This document shows, in pieces, positions 25,440 to 39,271 of a stretch of DNA of 64,000 nt. Below the pieces are notes generated by a model that saw only the letters and a program-made list of their open reading frames with translations, did not search any database and had not been told where the DNA came from. Each line of letters starts with the position of its first letter. Within the stretch, counting starts at the first letter, position 1. The position numbers were made by a program, and so were the translations under genes. The stretch lies in contig CM068316.1 of NCBI GenBank assembly GCA_034766995.1, positions 16,294,071-16,358,070 of the forward strand. Direction: 5' to 3'. This stretch comes from Acanthacorydalis orientalis. Taxonomy: Eukaryota > Arthropoda > Insecta > Megaloptera > Corydalidae.

Positions 25440-25798
25440 AAATTATGTTTCTTATGTAATTAATTAATTTTTAAAAAATATTCTTAATAATTATGTTTAA
25501 ATGTGTATTTGATGTAAAATTTTATTTCATGATGTTTTACAAACTGCTGTAAAATTTGATGCATGTAATTTTGTGTAAATCATGTATTTACTTCTCTAAG
25601 CGTAATTGAGTGAATCGACCAATAGTGTGTTTTTAGTTGAAATAAAAAATAAGTTTTAATTGCAGAGTAAATTTATCAATAGAATATTAATGAAAATGAA
25701 TTTTAAATTTCTAAGTTATTATGTAAAAGTTATTGAAAATAAAATGCACTGTATTTTTCTATTTAGTTCTGTTTTTAAATATTGTATGTATGCATGTA

Positions 25799-25848
<50 letters not shown>

Positions 25849-26357
25849 CACACACACATATATATATATATATTCACACACATATAATTAAGGATACTGT
25901 TTTAGTATATTTTATGTATTTTTATTTATATTAAGTATTGATTTAAAATACAATTTTATTAATGATTTTTATATAAAGAATTGAATGACATTTCTTAATA
26001 ATTTTTTTATTAAACACAAAAGTGTCTGATTTACCTATTGAACAACAGATTTTCATATTTATTTTACCTCTGTAAATCCTATATTTCTTTTTAAAGAAAC
26101 TAAATTCTTTAGTTTCTGCATTAAAATATTATTTTTATACATGCTATTATTTATGAATTTTGTCGTTTATTAACTGATTTAAAATCAGTAACTTATAATT
26201 GAAATTTTCAGTTAAAATGTGTTTTAATACTTATTAACACATTGACTGCCATGGCTATTTGTTTTGATAGCCATTGATGATGTTTCTGTACCCAGTGATG
26301 TTTCCCTGGAGGCTAGTGGTATCAAAAATGATATCTGTTACATATATAGTTTAATAT

Positions 26358-26406
<49 letters not shown>

Positions 26407-28019
26407 ATAAAAGAAATTATGTTTGCCTCTTGGTGAACATTTGCAAAATTGACTGGGCAGTCAATGTGTTAAAGTATATTAATTTTTACAAGATAAAAAA
26501 TACATACACATACTCTCTCTTTTGTAAATCTTTTATTATAGTTCAGACAGAAACTATTTAAAGTAATTATATTTGTTAGTATATCGAATGTCAAAGTAAC
26601 TAGAAACTTACTTCTGAATGTTTGCTTCCCATAAAATACCAAGTATGTAAAACTCTAATGTTCATAATAAACTTTTGATAAAACTATATAATCTGAAAAA
26701 AAAACTATTATGAAAGTGTGTAGAATATTTTTTGCTTTTCAATAATTTATTGATTTCAAAAATATTAAAAAGTCAGTAAATTCTAAATCCTGAAAAAATG
26801 ACAAATTAAATTAATATTTTGTAATTTAAAGTAACTATTTTTTTTTATAATTATTATTTGACTACTATTGATACTACTGCATCTATGAAACATGTAATTA
26901 TCAAAATGTATATAATGTAAATCAATGTTTTATAAATATTACTACATTTAAAAATTCTTTATTTTTTTAATAAATTCAAACATTAATATTATTTTGTTTA
27001 CAGTTGACTTACAATCAAAACTTTGAGCAGTTTGATTAAAAAAATACATAATGCAGCAATTCAGATACATTAAAATAATCTCATATATTGCCAATTATTA
27101 ATAGCTTAGTATTTTAATAAGTGAACTAAATTGCTATAAGTTAACATTTCAGACTATATAGGATATCTTTTATTTAGAAGAACATTGCTATAAATATTTG
27201 AATCTATAATTTAAAATTTAAAAGTGAACATAAATCATTGTATAAAGTTTTTTAATAGTAGTGTGTACATGTGTATACACACAAATATACAATTTTAATT
27301 TAATTACATCTAAAATTGAAGTAATTGTTATATTATGAAAGAAATATTTACATAAGTAGAATAGTAATAAATTATTACATTTTAAAAAAAAGTTTAAGCT
27401 GTCATTCAATTTTGTTCATACCAAATGTTAGTTATTAATAACATTAATTAAGAAATATTTAAAAATCTTACAAACAAGTGTATTACTATATTTTAATTTA
27501 TACACAACAATTTTAAATCCAAATATAGTGTGTGTGTATAAAGAATTATGATTTTTGATAGTTGCTTTATTAAGAGTTGTATCCTATTTTAATTTATTCA
27601 GTTGTATATTCTAGATTTTTAACAGTTGTAGTAGGTTTGTTTAAAAATACACAACAGATTACAATTTCTTTAACAATTGAAATTATGAAAATAAGTGCAA
27701 TCAAAATATCTTTGATATTAATTTGAACCACAATATAATTATTAATTGAATAATAATTTCTAAGCCTATTACATTTCCATTTTTTTATTCCAAGAATAGT
27801 TAACTATAAATATTTACCTGAACTTATTTTAAGTTTTTTGAGTAGCAAAACCAAAAAAGTAATATTTTTCTTAAAATATGGCTAATAACAAAAAATCATT
27901 GAAAAAAGTTCAATATTCTTTAAGATTTATATTAAAATATCATATGAAATGAATTAAAGGCACAAGTGCATATTTAAGTGTAGTAATTATGAACTGAAGT
28001 TTATTTGTATGTATGTATG

Positions 28020-28079
<60 letters not shown>

Positions 28080-28251
28080 ATATATGTATGTATATATATA
28101 TAATGTATGTATATATGTATAAATTACCTTGCGTACTGTTTAAAAATCTATTTGTTTTTAATTTCCTTGTGTATGTAGATTGATATGACTTATTATAGTT
28201 AAATATTTAATACTTTACAAATAAATTTAAATGTATTCTTTTACTAAGTTT

Positions 28252-28301
<50 letters not shown>

Positions 28302-31300
28302 CACGTTTATGTTAGTGTAAATTATGTCTTAAAATTATTTTCTGCATGCATTAAAAATTGCAGTGGAAATAAAGAATATCATTAATTTTTTTGTATATTA
28401 TTTCTAGAAAATGGTTCATTGCCAGCACCAAATCAAAGTACTAATGGCGTTGCAGTTAACATACCATCAACATCACAGCAAGCTATTTCACTTACACGTT
28501 TATTACAAGGAGCTACTGCAATTCCATCAAATGCATCAAGTACTGGACCATCAACGATTACACTACCAAATCAACCAATTGCAATCGAATCTAAAACATT
28601 TCCACAAGCAGTAACAAGATCTCAGTCAGAATTTCGTTCTCCAAATGTGATATGCCCAGCAGATTCTCAAGTACCATTAAAAGTTGCTTTGGCTGCATCT
28701 AGTACCATGCAGATTGGTACAAAAGCAGCATTAGTTCCATCTGGAACTCCTAAAAATCAGTTTTCTGAACCTTTACATAGACCGTTCCCATTTGCTAGTA
28801 TGCAGCAAGCAGCACAAGCTATTCAAAATCGATCATCTACCACTTCAAATCCAACAGATTTTCAACATCAGTTGGCCCCTGTTGTAAATTCCTCTATTAA
28901 TCATCACACTGGAAATATTTCTTTAAATACGCGATCTGTTGGAGCAACTTTGACAAGTTCAGTAACTGTTAATAAAAATCTTGCATCCACTCAAAGTTCA
29001 GTACCGGTATCTCAAATTACCAATTCACATTCTACTGTAAATAAAGTGTCCAGTGGATCCCAAAACATTTCGAGCACAGTACTGCCAGGAAATCAAATTT
29101 CTCCAGCTACTAGTCAAAGTGTACAGAATATAGTTTCATCTCTGTCTCAACCAAATCTTCAGAAACCTTTGGCTGTAAATCAAAGCAGTTTAGGCGTTCT
29201 TCAAAAAACAGTTCCGTTCACTCAACCTCCGCCCCCTTACCCTGCGAACGCATTAACCAATGCCACTAACACAGTTCCTGCTTCAAATAATCAAAGTTCA
29301 TCGCCTCATCAAATTGTTCAAAATGTGTTGACGTGTCAGGGTTCAACGCCAAACAGTTCATCTAGTGGGCAAAACATAGCTATTTCAAGTCCGTTGTTGG
29401 TAAATCTGTTGCAAAATGATGGTGCGCCTCAAAATTCACAACAAAAACCTCAAGCTACAAATCCAAATGTAGAAAAATTCAAAACAAAAGCAACTGTGCC
29501 TAGTCCTGTGCCTGCTATTGTAACACCTACTCAAATACCGGGTAGACCTAGTCCATCTGCAACTCCAGGATTAACGTTATCTTCAGATAAAACGGCACAG
29601 AATTCAGTTGTAGGTTCTAGTAACAGCGCTTTTGCTGCTGTACCACAAATTGTAACGAGTTTACAAGGATTGTCCTCTACTTTAAATACAACGCCAGAAA
29701 GTGGGAAATACCAAGATCATAAACTTCCCTCTTCAATAATAAACTCGAATACAACTACTTTTATATCAGTACAGCAAACCAACATCAATGCAACTCCTGG
29801 AGCTAACATTGTACAAAGCAGCTCTCAAAATAATCCTGTGCCTTCGAATTCAACAAGCCACATTCTATCAAATCGACAGAATGTTAAATCGCCTTTATTA
29901 AATGTGCCGCCACAAAATAGTAGAAACGCTACTCAACCGAATACTCTTATTAGTCCTGCAACTCAGCATCAACGGTTACAACAAACTCAGCAACTAAGAA
30001 ATTTACAAATAATTCAGCAGCAACAGCTTAACACGCAACAAAATCGTCAAAACGTTTTGTCTGGACAATTGCATCAACAAAGAATAGGGCAGTCCATTAA
30101 ACAATTTCCAGATGGTAGTGTAAGAATTCAACAGCCAGTATATCGTACAACTATTGGAAGTACTACTGCAAACAATTTTTCTACTGGTGATCATCAGTTT
30201 GTTCAACAAAATAATTTTACAGTGGCATCGGCAAATAATTTTCCTACTCAGCCACAAGCTCCACCTCCGTATCCATCTAGTAGGCAAGTTATCAATAGAA
30301 CTGCATTAACGACAAGTAGTGGATTTCAGCAGGATTTTCAACAAAGATTACAACAGCAAAATATTCAACAAGTTAATCGTATACAAACAAACTGGCCTCC
30401 AAATACAACAGCACAGTTTTCTAGCCATGGAAATGACTTGTTACCTATTGGAGAACCTATGCCGAGTTTATCTCAGTTAAACCAACCACAGTCTGTAGGA
30501 CAGCCGTTGTCAAATATCAATTTAAATAACATAGCACTAGATACAAATCTGTCTAACATTACACCAAGTATAACAGACCTTTCAAAGACAGACCTTGATA
30601 GTTTATTGCCAAGTTTGACGGATATTGATGGTGCTGACTTAATATCACAAATAGCAAATGATATTGTTGATTCTGGTCTCGATGTCGTACCTGAACCAAC
30701 TCCAATAGAAATTCCTGAAGAATTAACAAGTCGTGGAAAACGGAGATTATTTTTAATCAATCCGTTAAGCGGTGTTCTTGAACCGATGCCTTCGGAATCA
30801 AGTTCGAGTGAAAGTGAAACCGAAGAAGGCGAAATAAAAAAGAAGAAAAGTGCTGTCATCGATGTTTTCAGTGAATTAAATGAAAGATCGAACTCAATGT
30901 TTTCTGATGACGACACGTCTTCGACATCTGTGTCCGCTTCCAAACGTACTTTTGCAGATGCCACAACCACTGATCAAAGTGATTCAGAGGCAACTATCAG
31001 ATCAACAGCAAGCGATACTGGAAGTGTAAAAACTACCTCTCATAGAAATAAGAGTACAATAAAAAATAGAGACAGAACATCTAGAGATTCTCCGAATTTA
31101 GCAAAAGTCGCTAAATCAAATTCAAATAAAGAACATTCTTCTACACCAAATGAAAAAATAAAATTAAGATTAAAACTTGAAAAAAGTGAACCAGTGAATC
31201 CTGCTTATAAAGTCGATGTATCATTCATTAACCGACAAGAACCTAAACGTGCAAATGTAATTGCTTCGACAAATGTTACATCAGTGTCTACTGTTACGAA

Positions 31301-34300
31301 GGCAAGCAGTGTGTCTTCATCTTCAGTCCCGACATCTTTAGTAGGATCAATGACTCTTGCTGGAAATTCCGAAGAACCTCGAGTGCCTCCTCTGCATATA
31401 TCTCTCAGAGGACGCAATTCAATTGTAATATCAAATAAATTGTCTAAAAAACATTTGACAAAAATTGGCGACGAATCATTATCTGATATAAGTGAAGGTG
31501 AAAAAGTGTTTAATAAGAAATCAAAAGTGCGTAAAGACAAAGATGGTAGTAAAGTTAAAAACCGGTCTGTAACTAAAGACAATGTATTAATTAAATCTGG
31601 TGAAAGTTCGTCGAAAGTAAATAATATTTTGACTAGTACAAACATTAACGAACAGTCATCAAATGACATTAAAATTAATGAAATAAAAACTGAAAATAAG
31701 TTAGGTAAACAGGAAATTAAAACACATGTTAAAACTTCATCTATTAGTACAGGAAAAATTCCTGTAATAAAAACTACATTTGCGGGGTCAAACAAATCAA
31801 GTGATATAGATGATATACCATTAACATATAGGAAAGAACCTGGCGAAGTTTCAGTTCCTCCATTAAAAACATTAACAGACTCGACTAAGAAAAATACAAA
31901 AAAATCTTCAAGCAAAATAAGTTCTGGGGACAATTACAGAGAGCAAAGAGAACAAAATTTATTGAGTGGAGGTAGTATAACAACAAATGCGAAGTCAGAG
32001 GAAAGTTTTAGAAATCATAAAAAAATAAAAACATCTGATTTATTAGAATCCAAAAATAAACCTGTAATTTTTAAATCGAGATCAGATAAAATTAAAAACC
32101 GAAGCGATAAGGATAAAGATCGGTCCATTGGAGATAACTTAAGCGAAAGCAAAAGAATTAATGAATCAGTTGAGTCAAGTTCGATTGGTCTTAAAATTGG
32201 AGTTAAAAGGCAACATGCATATGGATCTGACTCTACAATCATTAATAATGGAACGTTACATTCAGAAAATAAGAAAAGACGGTTATCTGATCATTCAAAT
32301 GGTAAGTTAAATAAAATAATTATTTTTGTATAAAGTTTTATGAATCACCATCTGATTTATTTTATTATTAATAAATATGAGTTTAATGTAATTTAAGTTT
32401 AATAATCATTTCTTTGGACTAAAATATTAGTTTCTTATACTACAAATTATTAAAATAATTCTGAAAAGTTTCATTTTATTTTGAATAACATAAGTCTATT
32501 CAATATTAAATCACTATTAGTTAAATTAGTTTTGAAGGTATTCAATTCATATATACATAGCATGTTTACATATATAAGTATACTTATATGATTTCATTTT
32601 TATTTAAATTAATTTTACAGATTTATATATTACTGTTTTTAACAGATTCATCAAAGTCTATAATATCATCAACTAAATCTTCTGGAACACCTTCAGTCCA
32701 AAGCAGCATCGGATCAACTAATGTTGGTACAATTCTTAGTACAAGAAAAGGTTCTTCATCTTCTTCTAGTGGAAAGTCATCTTCGTTACAAAAACTGAAT
32801 TCTAGTTCAAGCAGTTCAAAACTAAAACGAGATAGACCTTTGTCATCGTCATCGAGTAGTAAAAGTAAAGATGGATCAGATTCAAAAGAAAGTTCGAGTC
32901 GTTCCGGATCAAATTCATCGAAAAGTAAAGACTTAAATCGAGATAAAACATATTCAAAAATAGTTGCTGAGAAACGACTCAATCAGTCTCATTCAATGGA
33001 TTATTTAAAAAATGAAGCATTACATTTAAAATCGGGCAAAAGTTCTGATTTCAGTACGAAATCAAAATCGGACAGCACGAATGATTCGTTAAAGCTCAAA
33101 TATGAAACTTTAAAATCATCGTTAAAAATGAATAATTCATTAGGTTTACCAACAGCTGGTGAATTGGATATGGAAGCAAAATTCAAACAAAGATTATTAG
33201 AAAACACCAGTAGTGATGATTCTAAGTTGAATCGAAATTTTGGAACTAGTGAAAAATCCAAAGTTGTTTCAAAGACGGATTACAAATCAAATAACATCAT
33301 AAATCGATTAACAGAAAAACATGACAGTGGGTCCTCAAAAGCTTTAAATAAAAATACTTCGGTTATTTTAAATAGAGTTCAAACAAATAGTTCTGTCACA
33401 GAAAATATTTTACAGAATCGATTAATAGCCCATGAAAGCTCGAATAAAACAGAAAAATCGTCTGATCAAACTGAAGTGAATACTAAGTTATCGGAAAGGA
33501 AAATTGATGATCGAAAAGATACGGTTAATTCTGATAAATATCTCTCGGATATATTAAGAATATCATCGAAAGAAACCCAGGATACATTAGAAGAAAACTT
33601 AAGGCAATTGTTAGAGCAAGAAACTGATCAGTCAGATTCTAATCGAAAGTCTAGAGAAGACACAGTTAGATCAGAAGATGTCAATTTGACACAAATTTTG
33701 TCAGATTCTGATGTTGATATTAAAAATCAAGAATATCAGAGGAAAAATGTGTCTGTTAATTTGAAAAATAATACCAATAAATCTAATGTAGATCAAAATA
33801 TTTGCAAAGAGAATATATCTACTACTGCAATAGATGAAAACACTCATAATACACCAGATTGTCAAAATAGCAATACTATAGAACGAGATCTCAACAGTTT
33901 GTGCGATCAACATCAAACAGAGTTAGAAAAATCTGTCAATCGATCGAATTCTCAAACACAACCCAATCGATCTCCACCCTTATCAAACAGTACAGGTCAA
34001 GGAGAGGATAGTGGAATAGAAAGCATGGATGCATTGAGTGAAAAATCACCAAATAATCAAGCAAGTCAGAGTCCACATTGTCATAATGAAATTTCAAATT
34101 TAGTAGAAACATTAACTGGAAAAAATAGCCCTGCAACAGTAATGAAGTATTCTTCGGTAGAAGGTAAAACATTTCCAACGAGAAAAGACCTGACTTCTGA
34201 ATCTATTATTGAATTTGATAAAAGTTTAAATGCTGTTATAAATGATCATCTTCACAAAAATAAACATTCTATTTCAAATTCTTCAGAAGATAGTATTTTA

Positions 34301-36926
34301 GATAACAGAAATGTAAAAAATATACCAGATGATTTAAAAATGAATGATTTAGCAGAATTGGGGGATATAGAAGCAGAATTAGCAAAAATGGAAGGATACG
34401 GAGATGCAAATGGCGATAATGATATTTTAATAGGTCATCTTTCTTCTAAACAAGATTCAATTGATAATAAAGCAGATTTTTTAAAATCTGAATCAAATTT
34501 AGTTACACAGCTGAAAACTGATTTAGAAACACAATTTAGAGTAGATCAGAATATATTAGAAAACGAAATACTTTCCTCTAATGATGACATTTTAACACAT
34601 TTAAAGAGTATTGATGTGTCAAAAAATGAATACTTATGCAAAACAACTGCAACGCATACTTTACAAATAAAATTAGAAAAGCATGAATTTGATGAAAGGT
34701 GTGCAAATAAAATAGTCAGATCTGAAGAACAAAGTGTAGATAGCAAAGATTTAAATGAAAATAAAGAGTTATTAAAATTAAACATTAAAACAGATAATTG
34801 TTGCAATGAGGTGAAGTCTGAAGAAAATATGATTCCATCTAATTATGAGAAAGATACTGGAAACAACTTAGAGAATTACAAATTAGAGTTACAATCCAAT
34901 GACATGGCTAATTTATCTTCAAAATTAATATATGATACTTCAAAAGAGTCTAAATATCTCTCGGAGAATGTGAAAGATGAACAAGGTAATTTTGTTGTTA
35001 ATTCTCATTTAAACGATGAAGTAAATGCCGGTAATAGCATCGATAATACATCGAATGTGTCAAAAAACACAGAAGTTAAAAAAGAAGTGGTTCAATCAGA
35101 TTCATGTGCAAAATTTACTGAGCCTGTGAAAGTGTCTTCCAAAATCGGTTCTCATTTAGAATGCAATTTAGACAATCAGATTGGTCTCGGCAACAAAACA
35201 GAAACAAAAAATAATTTTAACGCTGAAGACAACACTGAGAATTTTGATAATGGAGAGTTGGTACATTCGATAGATCATGATGATTTTGATCCATTGCCTA
35301 TGAGAAGAACACCTCCTCTTTATACTTATTCAAATCCTGATAAACAACTTTCGCGTAATGAATCAGAAAGTCCTATTCCAGGTTTATCGGATTTAGACGA
35401 TTGTTCAGAGTACCATTCGGATGTTAATTCTGAAGATTTAAACGATATGTTATCAGCTACTGAAAAAGAAAGAACGAAACAATTATCACCAGATAATACG
35501 TCAGTGAGTGGGAGTTCTTCAACAACAATTAATATAAAAAACATGACATTGACAAGAAGACGAAAACAAAATTTAGACAATTTAATTTTACAGCAAAATT
35601 CAATTGCTGAAGATTCGGCTGTCGAAAATATAGATGAACATTATGTTTTAACAAAATCTAAGACCGTGACTAGTGCCCCTCAACAAAAAAGCCTTTTAGA
35701 ACAGTTATTAATTGAAATTCCAAATACTGAGCTTTCTGAAAAAACTAGTATGTCCTCAATGTCACATTCGCCAGCTGTTTCTGACAAAAGTTTGACATCT
35801 ACAAAAAGTTCAGTTCGTACTCGTTCTAGTTCAAAATTAAATAGTCCCGATATTTCTTCCAATGGTTCTGAAACTTCAAAACATAATCTCAGAACTCCGA
35901 AACACAGTCCGAGTGTAGTTTTAAAACCTTGTGATAATAGTAGAGATAATTCTCCCGCACATGTACTCAAAACAGGTTCTAAAGTTAACCAGATAGCAAA
36001 ACTTACAGCAGGAATAAAACGAAAAAGAAGAGAAAGTGAATCATCGACACAAAGTACCCAAAGTATTGAAGATTCTTTAATAATGCATTCGACACGAAAT
36101 AAGAAATCGAGAAAATGTTCTGAAAATGCTGCAGAATTAATCAAAGCATGTATGGGTGTAGATTCTCTAAACCAAAATTCAACAATAACTGGTGAAACTC
36201 AGACATCAAAAAGAACAAATAGTCCGGTAACAATAAATAAACAAAATATATCTTTAAATATCATGAAAACAACCCTTTCTCAAACAAAAATTTCTACCAA
36301 ACAGATAAAGAATAACGCCCAGTGTCCTAATCGCAATATAAAGAATGTTTTGTCGGGGACACCCAATGAAGAATCATCCGATTCAGATGAGCCTTTGATT
36401 GAAGTAGCAGGAAAAGTACGTAGTTCAAATATGAATAGTTCAAAAAATACAACTATGGCGACTCGAAATAATAAACTAACCAATCCATCTGTACAAAATG
36501 TTATTGTAAAAACTTCAAATAACGTTGGTGCAAGTACTTTAATAAAAAATAGTGGAGATGAACAAAAAATTATAAGTACAAGGCGGTCTGTAAGAAATAA
36601 TGCAGGTGTAAATCTAGGAAACAATATAGGTTTAAAAACGAGAAGTACTAAATTAACTGGTGAAAACTCGAATGAAGCTATAGCTAGTAGACGGAAAACA
36701 CGCAGTGCAGGTAAATGACTATTATTTAAAAAGTAGTTGTGTGTAGACTTGTTTTGTTTTTATAAATTATTTAGCATATTTGTATACATATGTAAATTAT
36801 TAACTGTAGAATCGTTCTTTTTGAAATTTGTTTTTAAAATAAAATTGAAGATAATGTTACTGTGTTTTAGTGAGCGAATCTGTGCAGGATAAGAGAACAC
36901 GGCGTTCAAGTAAAGATGGTAAGTGA
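24741..36926 (+). CDS. Ncoa6: Nuclear receptor coactivator 6 (NCOA6/ASC-2) orthologue
   Basis: Coactivator subunit of the MLL3/4-Trr H3K4 methyltransferase complex that contacts nuclear receptors. Exons 24741-25341, 28408-32301, 32646-36710 and 36871-36926 join in frame: 8616 bases, 2871 residues. Identification rests on EPWNSVRVTLSIPKEAA and LRQLGILSVQVEGD (about residues 133-172), the conserved N-terminal domain, and SPLLVNLLQND, identical in core to the main LXXLL box of human NCOA6. Other LXXLL boxes: LTRLL (229-233), LDSLL (coding 30594-30608), LRQLL (33599-33613), LEQLL (35696-35710). Two PPPY motifs sit at about 29230 and 30258. The middle is Gln/Ser/Asn-rich; the rest is Ser/Lys/Asp-rich with basic NLS-like clusters (KKRR at about 32273, KRKRR at about 36018). 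It is longer than human NCOA6 (~2060). The start codon context is AACATGG. Exon 4 meets UGA at 36924-36926, but the frame stays open afterwards to 37277, so the true end may be later. Confidence 0.93.
25390..25431. repeat. (TA)n microsatellite in NCOA6 intron 1
   Basis: 42 bp TA tract close to the exon 1 donor. Confidence 0.95.
25805..25845. repeat. (TA)n microsatellite in NCOA6 intron 1
   Basis: 41 bp TA tract followed by CA and TA repeats to about 25885. Confidence 0.95.
26238..26468. mobile_element. piggyBac-type MITE, 231 bp
   Basis: Perfect 13 bp terminal inverted repeats: CACATTGACTGCC at 26238-26250 and GGCAGTCAATGTG at 26456-26468. Each is flanked outside by TTAA (26234-26237 and 26469-26472), the piggyBac target duplication. 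There is no coding capacity; a TA tract at 26360-26401 lies inside. Confidence 0.85.
26360..26401. repeat. (TA)n microsatellite inside the MITE
   Basis: TA tract of about 42 bp within the piggyBac-type element; it either expanded after insertion or was part of the element. Confidence 0.95.
28022..28067. repeat. (TA)n microsatellite in NCOA6 intron 1
   Basis: 46 bp TA tract followed by TATG repeats; a second compound TG/TA tract lies at about 28252-28301, 100 bp before the acceptor. Confidence 0.95.
32302..32645 (+). other. Ncoa6: NCOA6 intron 2
   Basis: 344 bp, donor G/GTAAGT, acceptor TTTAACAG at 32645, phase 1 (G + AT = Asp). An earlier AG at 32620 would shift the frame, so the later one was chosen. 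Confidence 0.85.
36711..36870 (+). other. Ncoa6: NCOA6 intron 3
   Basis: 160 bp, donor CAG/GTAAAT, acceptor TGTTTTAG, phase 1 (G + TG = Val). If retained, a TGA follows at once. Confidence 0.8.
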
Positions 36927-37277
36927 CAATACGCTAAAGTCAAAACAAAAAAAATCAAATCAAATGACTATAATGAACGCTATGAAATTTCGAACAAGTC
37001 TGTTTATCAAGAAGTCGATAGTTCAAGTGGGAAAAATGAATCGGAAAGTGAAACAGATGAAAGTGAATTTTCTGATGATTCTATGGAAAATTATATTTCG
37101 GAAAAACAGAACCATCAGGAATACTATTATAATGAAAATATGGATGTAAATATGTGTAACAAAAGCATTTTCACATTGAAATTAAACAGTATAAAAGTCG
37201 CACCAGACTGTGTTCATGCCGGTGAGGAAAGCGAATCTGAGATTATGTCAGCATGCGACAGTGAGAACGATTCATAA
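36927..37277 (+). CDS. Open frame downstream of the NCOA6 UGA (possible C-terminal extension)
   Basis: The frame of NCOA6 exon 4 stays open for 116 codons after the UGA at 36924, to TAA at 37275-37277. It encodes acidic, Ser-rich sequence (SESETDESEFSDDS, EESESEIMSACDSENDS) that resembles the rest of the protein, and its GC content is higher than nearby introns. It could be reached by stop-codon readthrough (UGA followed by C). It could also be reached by a short intron from the good donor GTAAGT at 36919 to tandem acceptors ending at 37011 or 37014 (93 or 96 bp); both keep the frame and remove the UGA. Which is used cannot be decided here. Confidence 0.55.
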   Translation, partial: QYAKVKTKKIKSNDYNERYEISNKSVYQEVDSSSGKNESESETDESEFSDDSMENYISEKQNHQEYYYNENMDVNMCNKSIFTLKLNSIKVAPDCVHAGEESESEIMSACDSENDS

Positions 37278-37631
37278 TTTCGGTGGTGTCTGTCGTAAAG
37301 GGTATGAAAATTCTTAAAAAAATTTGATTCCCAGTGATGTTTGATCATCACGTTCTCTATCCAAAAAGTCAGTTTTGGAGAGTATGGATTCACTTGTAGA
37401 ATTTTTTGTGATAACTATGGTATAAGTAAAACATAGATGTCAAAGACAGTGCTTCTTATTTTTGATCTAAAAGAAGAAAACAAAAACATTCACATTTTAG
37501 ATTAAAACTAAAAAGCTCATCACATCTAACCTTTTGTACAACTTCATATTACATATAAAAAATAATAATTTTTAGGCTTTACTATTATCTTTCTTTGTAC
37601 ATATTTTGTATAAATGACATACACATATTTT

Positions 37632-37637
37632 AATAAA
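37632..37637 (+). terminator. Candidate NCOA6 polyadenylation signal
   Basis: AATAAA about 355 bases after 37277; another lies at 37793-37798. Either could end the transcript. Confidence 0.4.
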
Positions 37638-38943
37638 TTTTAAGTTTTATTTCGCTAAGAGGACATAAATGTATAGTTGAACATATATAGAATGAATGTA
37701 CAAATAATTAATTGTATATAATACATTTATATATATATATATAATATATTTATGAATTTGATAGTGCTGTATGTACACAATTTTTCTACATCAATAAAAA
37801 ATAAATATAAAAAAATACATTAAAATCATCTGTACATAATTTTCATTACTTTAAATTATTTCTATAAAAATAATTTTTTTCTTTATACACAAACTAAGAT
37901 TATATATTATATATATATAGATATAAAATATAAAGTGCACTAATCCAATATGTAATATTATTTTATATGCTTTAAGTGTAAATTATTTTTTTTAAAAAAT
38001 GTGAATCTATTAAATATTCTGCCAGTGTTATTTTAGAAGTGAGTCATCAAATATATTGTAAAAAAAATAGTGATTTTTAGTCATGTATATATATTTGTAA
38101 GCTTAAAGCAGGTCTTAGTTCATTTTTTATATTGTTTTTTTTTTTGCCAAAAGTCACATGCTGTTTATTATTATATTGAGTATGTATGGTTTATATTTTA
38201 TAGTAGAAAAATACATGATTTTTCATCTTAATCATTTTTATGAGATTGTGTTGCCATTTTCATTTTTCAAAAAGTATTTAAAATTGTTTTTAATACTAAT
38301 TATTAGTAATGCATGAATTTCAATGTTAATTTTCACAATTAAATATCCATTTAATTTACTTTATATATAAAATAAAATTTAGTAAAACTGTTCCTTTTAT
38401 AATAGTTTTTTTTTCCTAATTAAAAAGCCTACCTAAAGTCATTTAACCGTAATGAATCGACTAAGTGTAGATGAAATAAAACGTTGAATTTTATGCATAC
38501 ATTCTTCATTTGTGAATGTTTTTAATCTCATTTTTTTAGAAGTAATTGTGAATCATATTTGTATTTTATTGCAAAAATTAATATATTTCATGAACACATA
38601 GTGAATGTATCATCCTCCTAAAATGCATTTTATATAAATAACATTAAGTTTAGATTTTTGTTATGTATAGTCGAGAAATAATTTGTGTTGTTATTTACTT
38701 TAATTTACATTTGTAATTACATAATGTATGTTTTATATCAGTGACATTAAGAAATCACTGTTAATGTTTGTTTCATTTGACTTAATTTTATTTGAAAAAA
38801 ATTGTACATTATTGTTGGAAAGAATGGTGAATTTATTATGAAAAACCATTTGTAGTGAACTGAAAAATAAATTTATGGAAAATGTATAATATACTTTGTA
38901 ATATTGATTGTCATCTACATATGTATATTTATATGTATATATG

Positions 38944-38948
<5 letters not shown>

Positions 38949-39000
<52 letters not shown>
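38949..39000. repeat. (TA)n microsatellite
   Basis: 52 bp TA tract flanked by TATG repeats. Confidence 0.95.
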
Positions 39001-39012
<12 letters not shown>

Positions 39013-39239
39013 ATGTATGTATATATACACATAATGATATATTTACTGATAAAATATCGCTGTAAGTAATAGTTACACTTTGTGGACAGGTTATTATTAA
39101 TATTAAATTATATTATCTTTAAGATGATACAATTGACTATATATTGTTAATAGAAAATATTCAATTTGAAAAGGTGTTATTTATTTTTTCCTTTATGCTA
39201 AAATTATTTCTAATTTACTATATTTTTTCCCCTTTAACT

Positions 39240-39271
<32 letters not shown>

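Larger units (their letters stand above)
25342..28407 (+). other. Ncoa6: NCOA6 intron 1 (3.1 kb)
   Basis: Phase 1; donor G/GTAATA, acceptor TTTCTAG. AT-rich, with four TA tracts and a piggyBac-type MITE at 26238-26468. No exon is seen inside. Confidence 0.85.

Noticed and set aside
30473..36624. Several minus-strand ORFs of 80-240 codons under NCOA6
   Set aside because: They mirror the Ser/Asp/Lys-rich coding strand and show no family similarity.
36916..37149. 77-codon plus ORF after NCOA6 exon 4
   Set aside because: Out of frame with the acidic Ser-rich frame that continues NCOA6; its composition is Met/Lys/Ile-rich as expected for a shifted frame.
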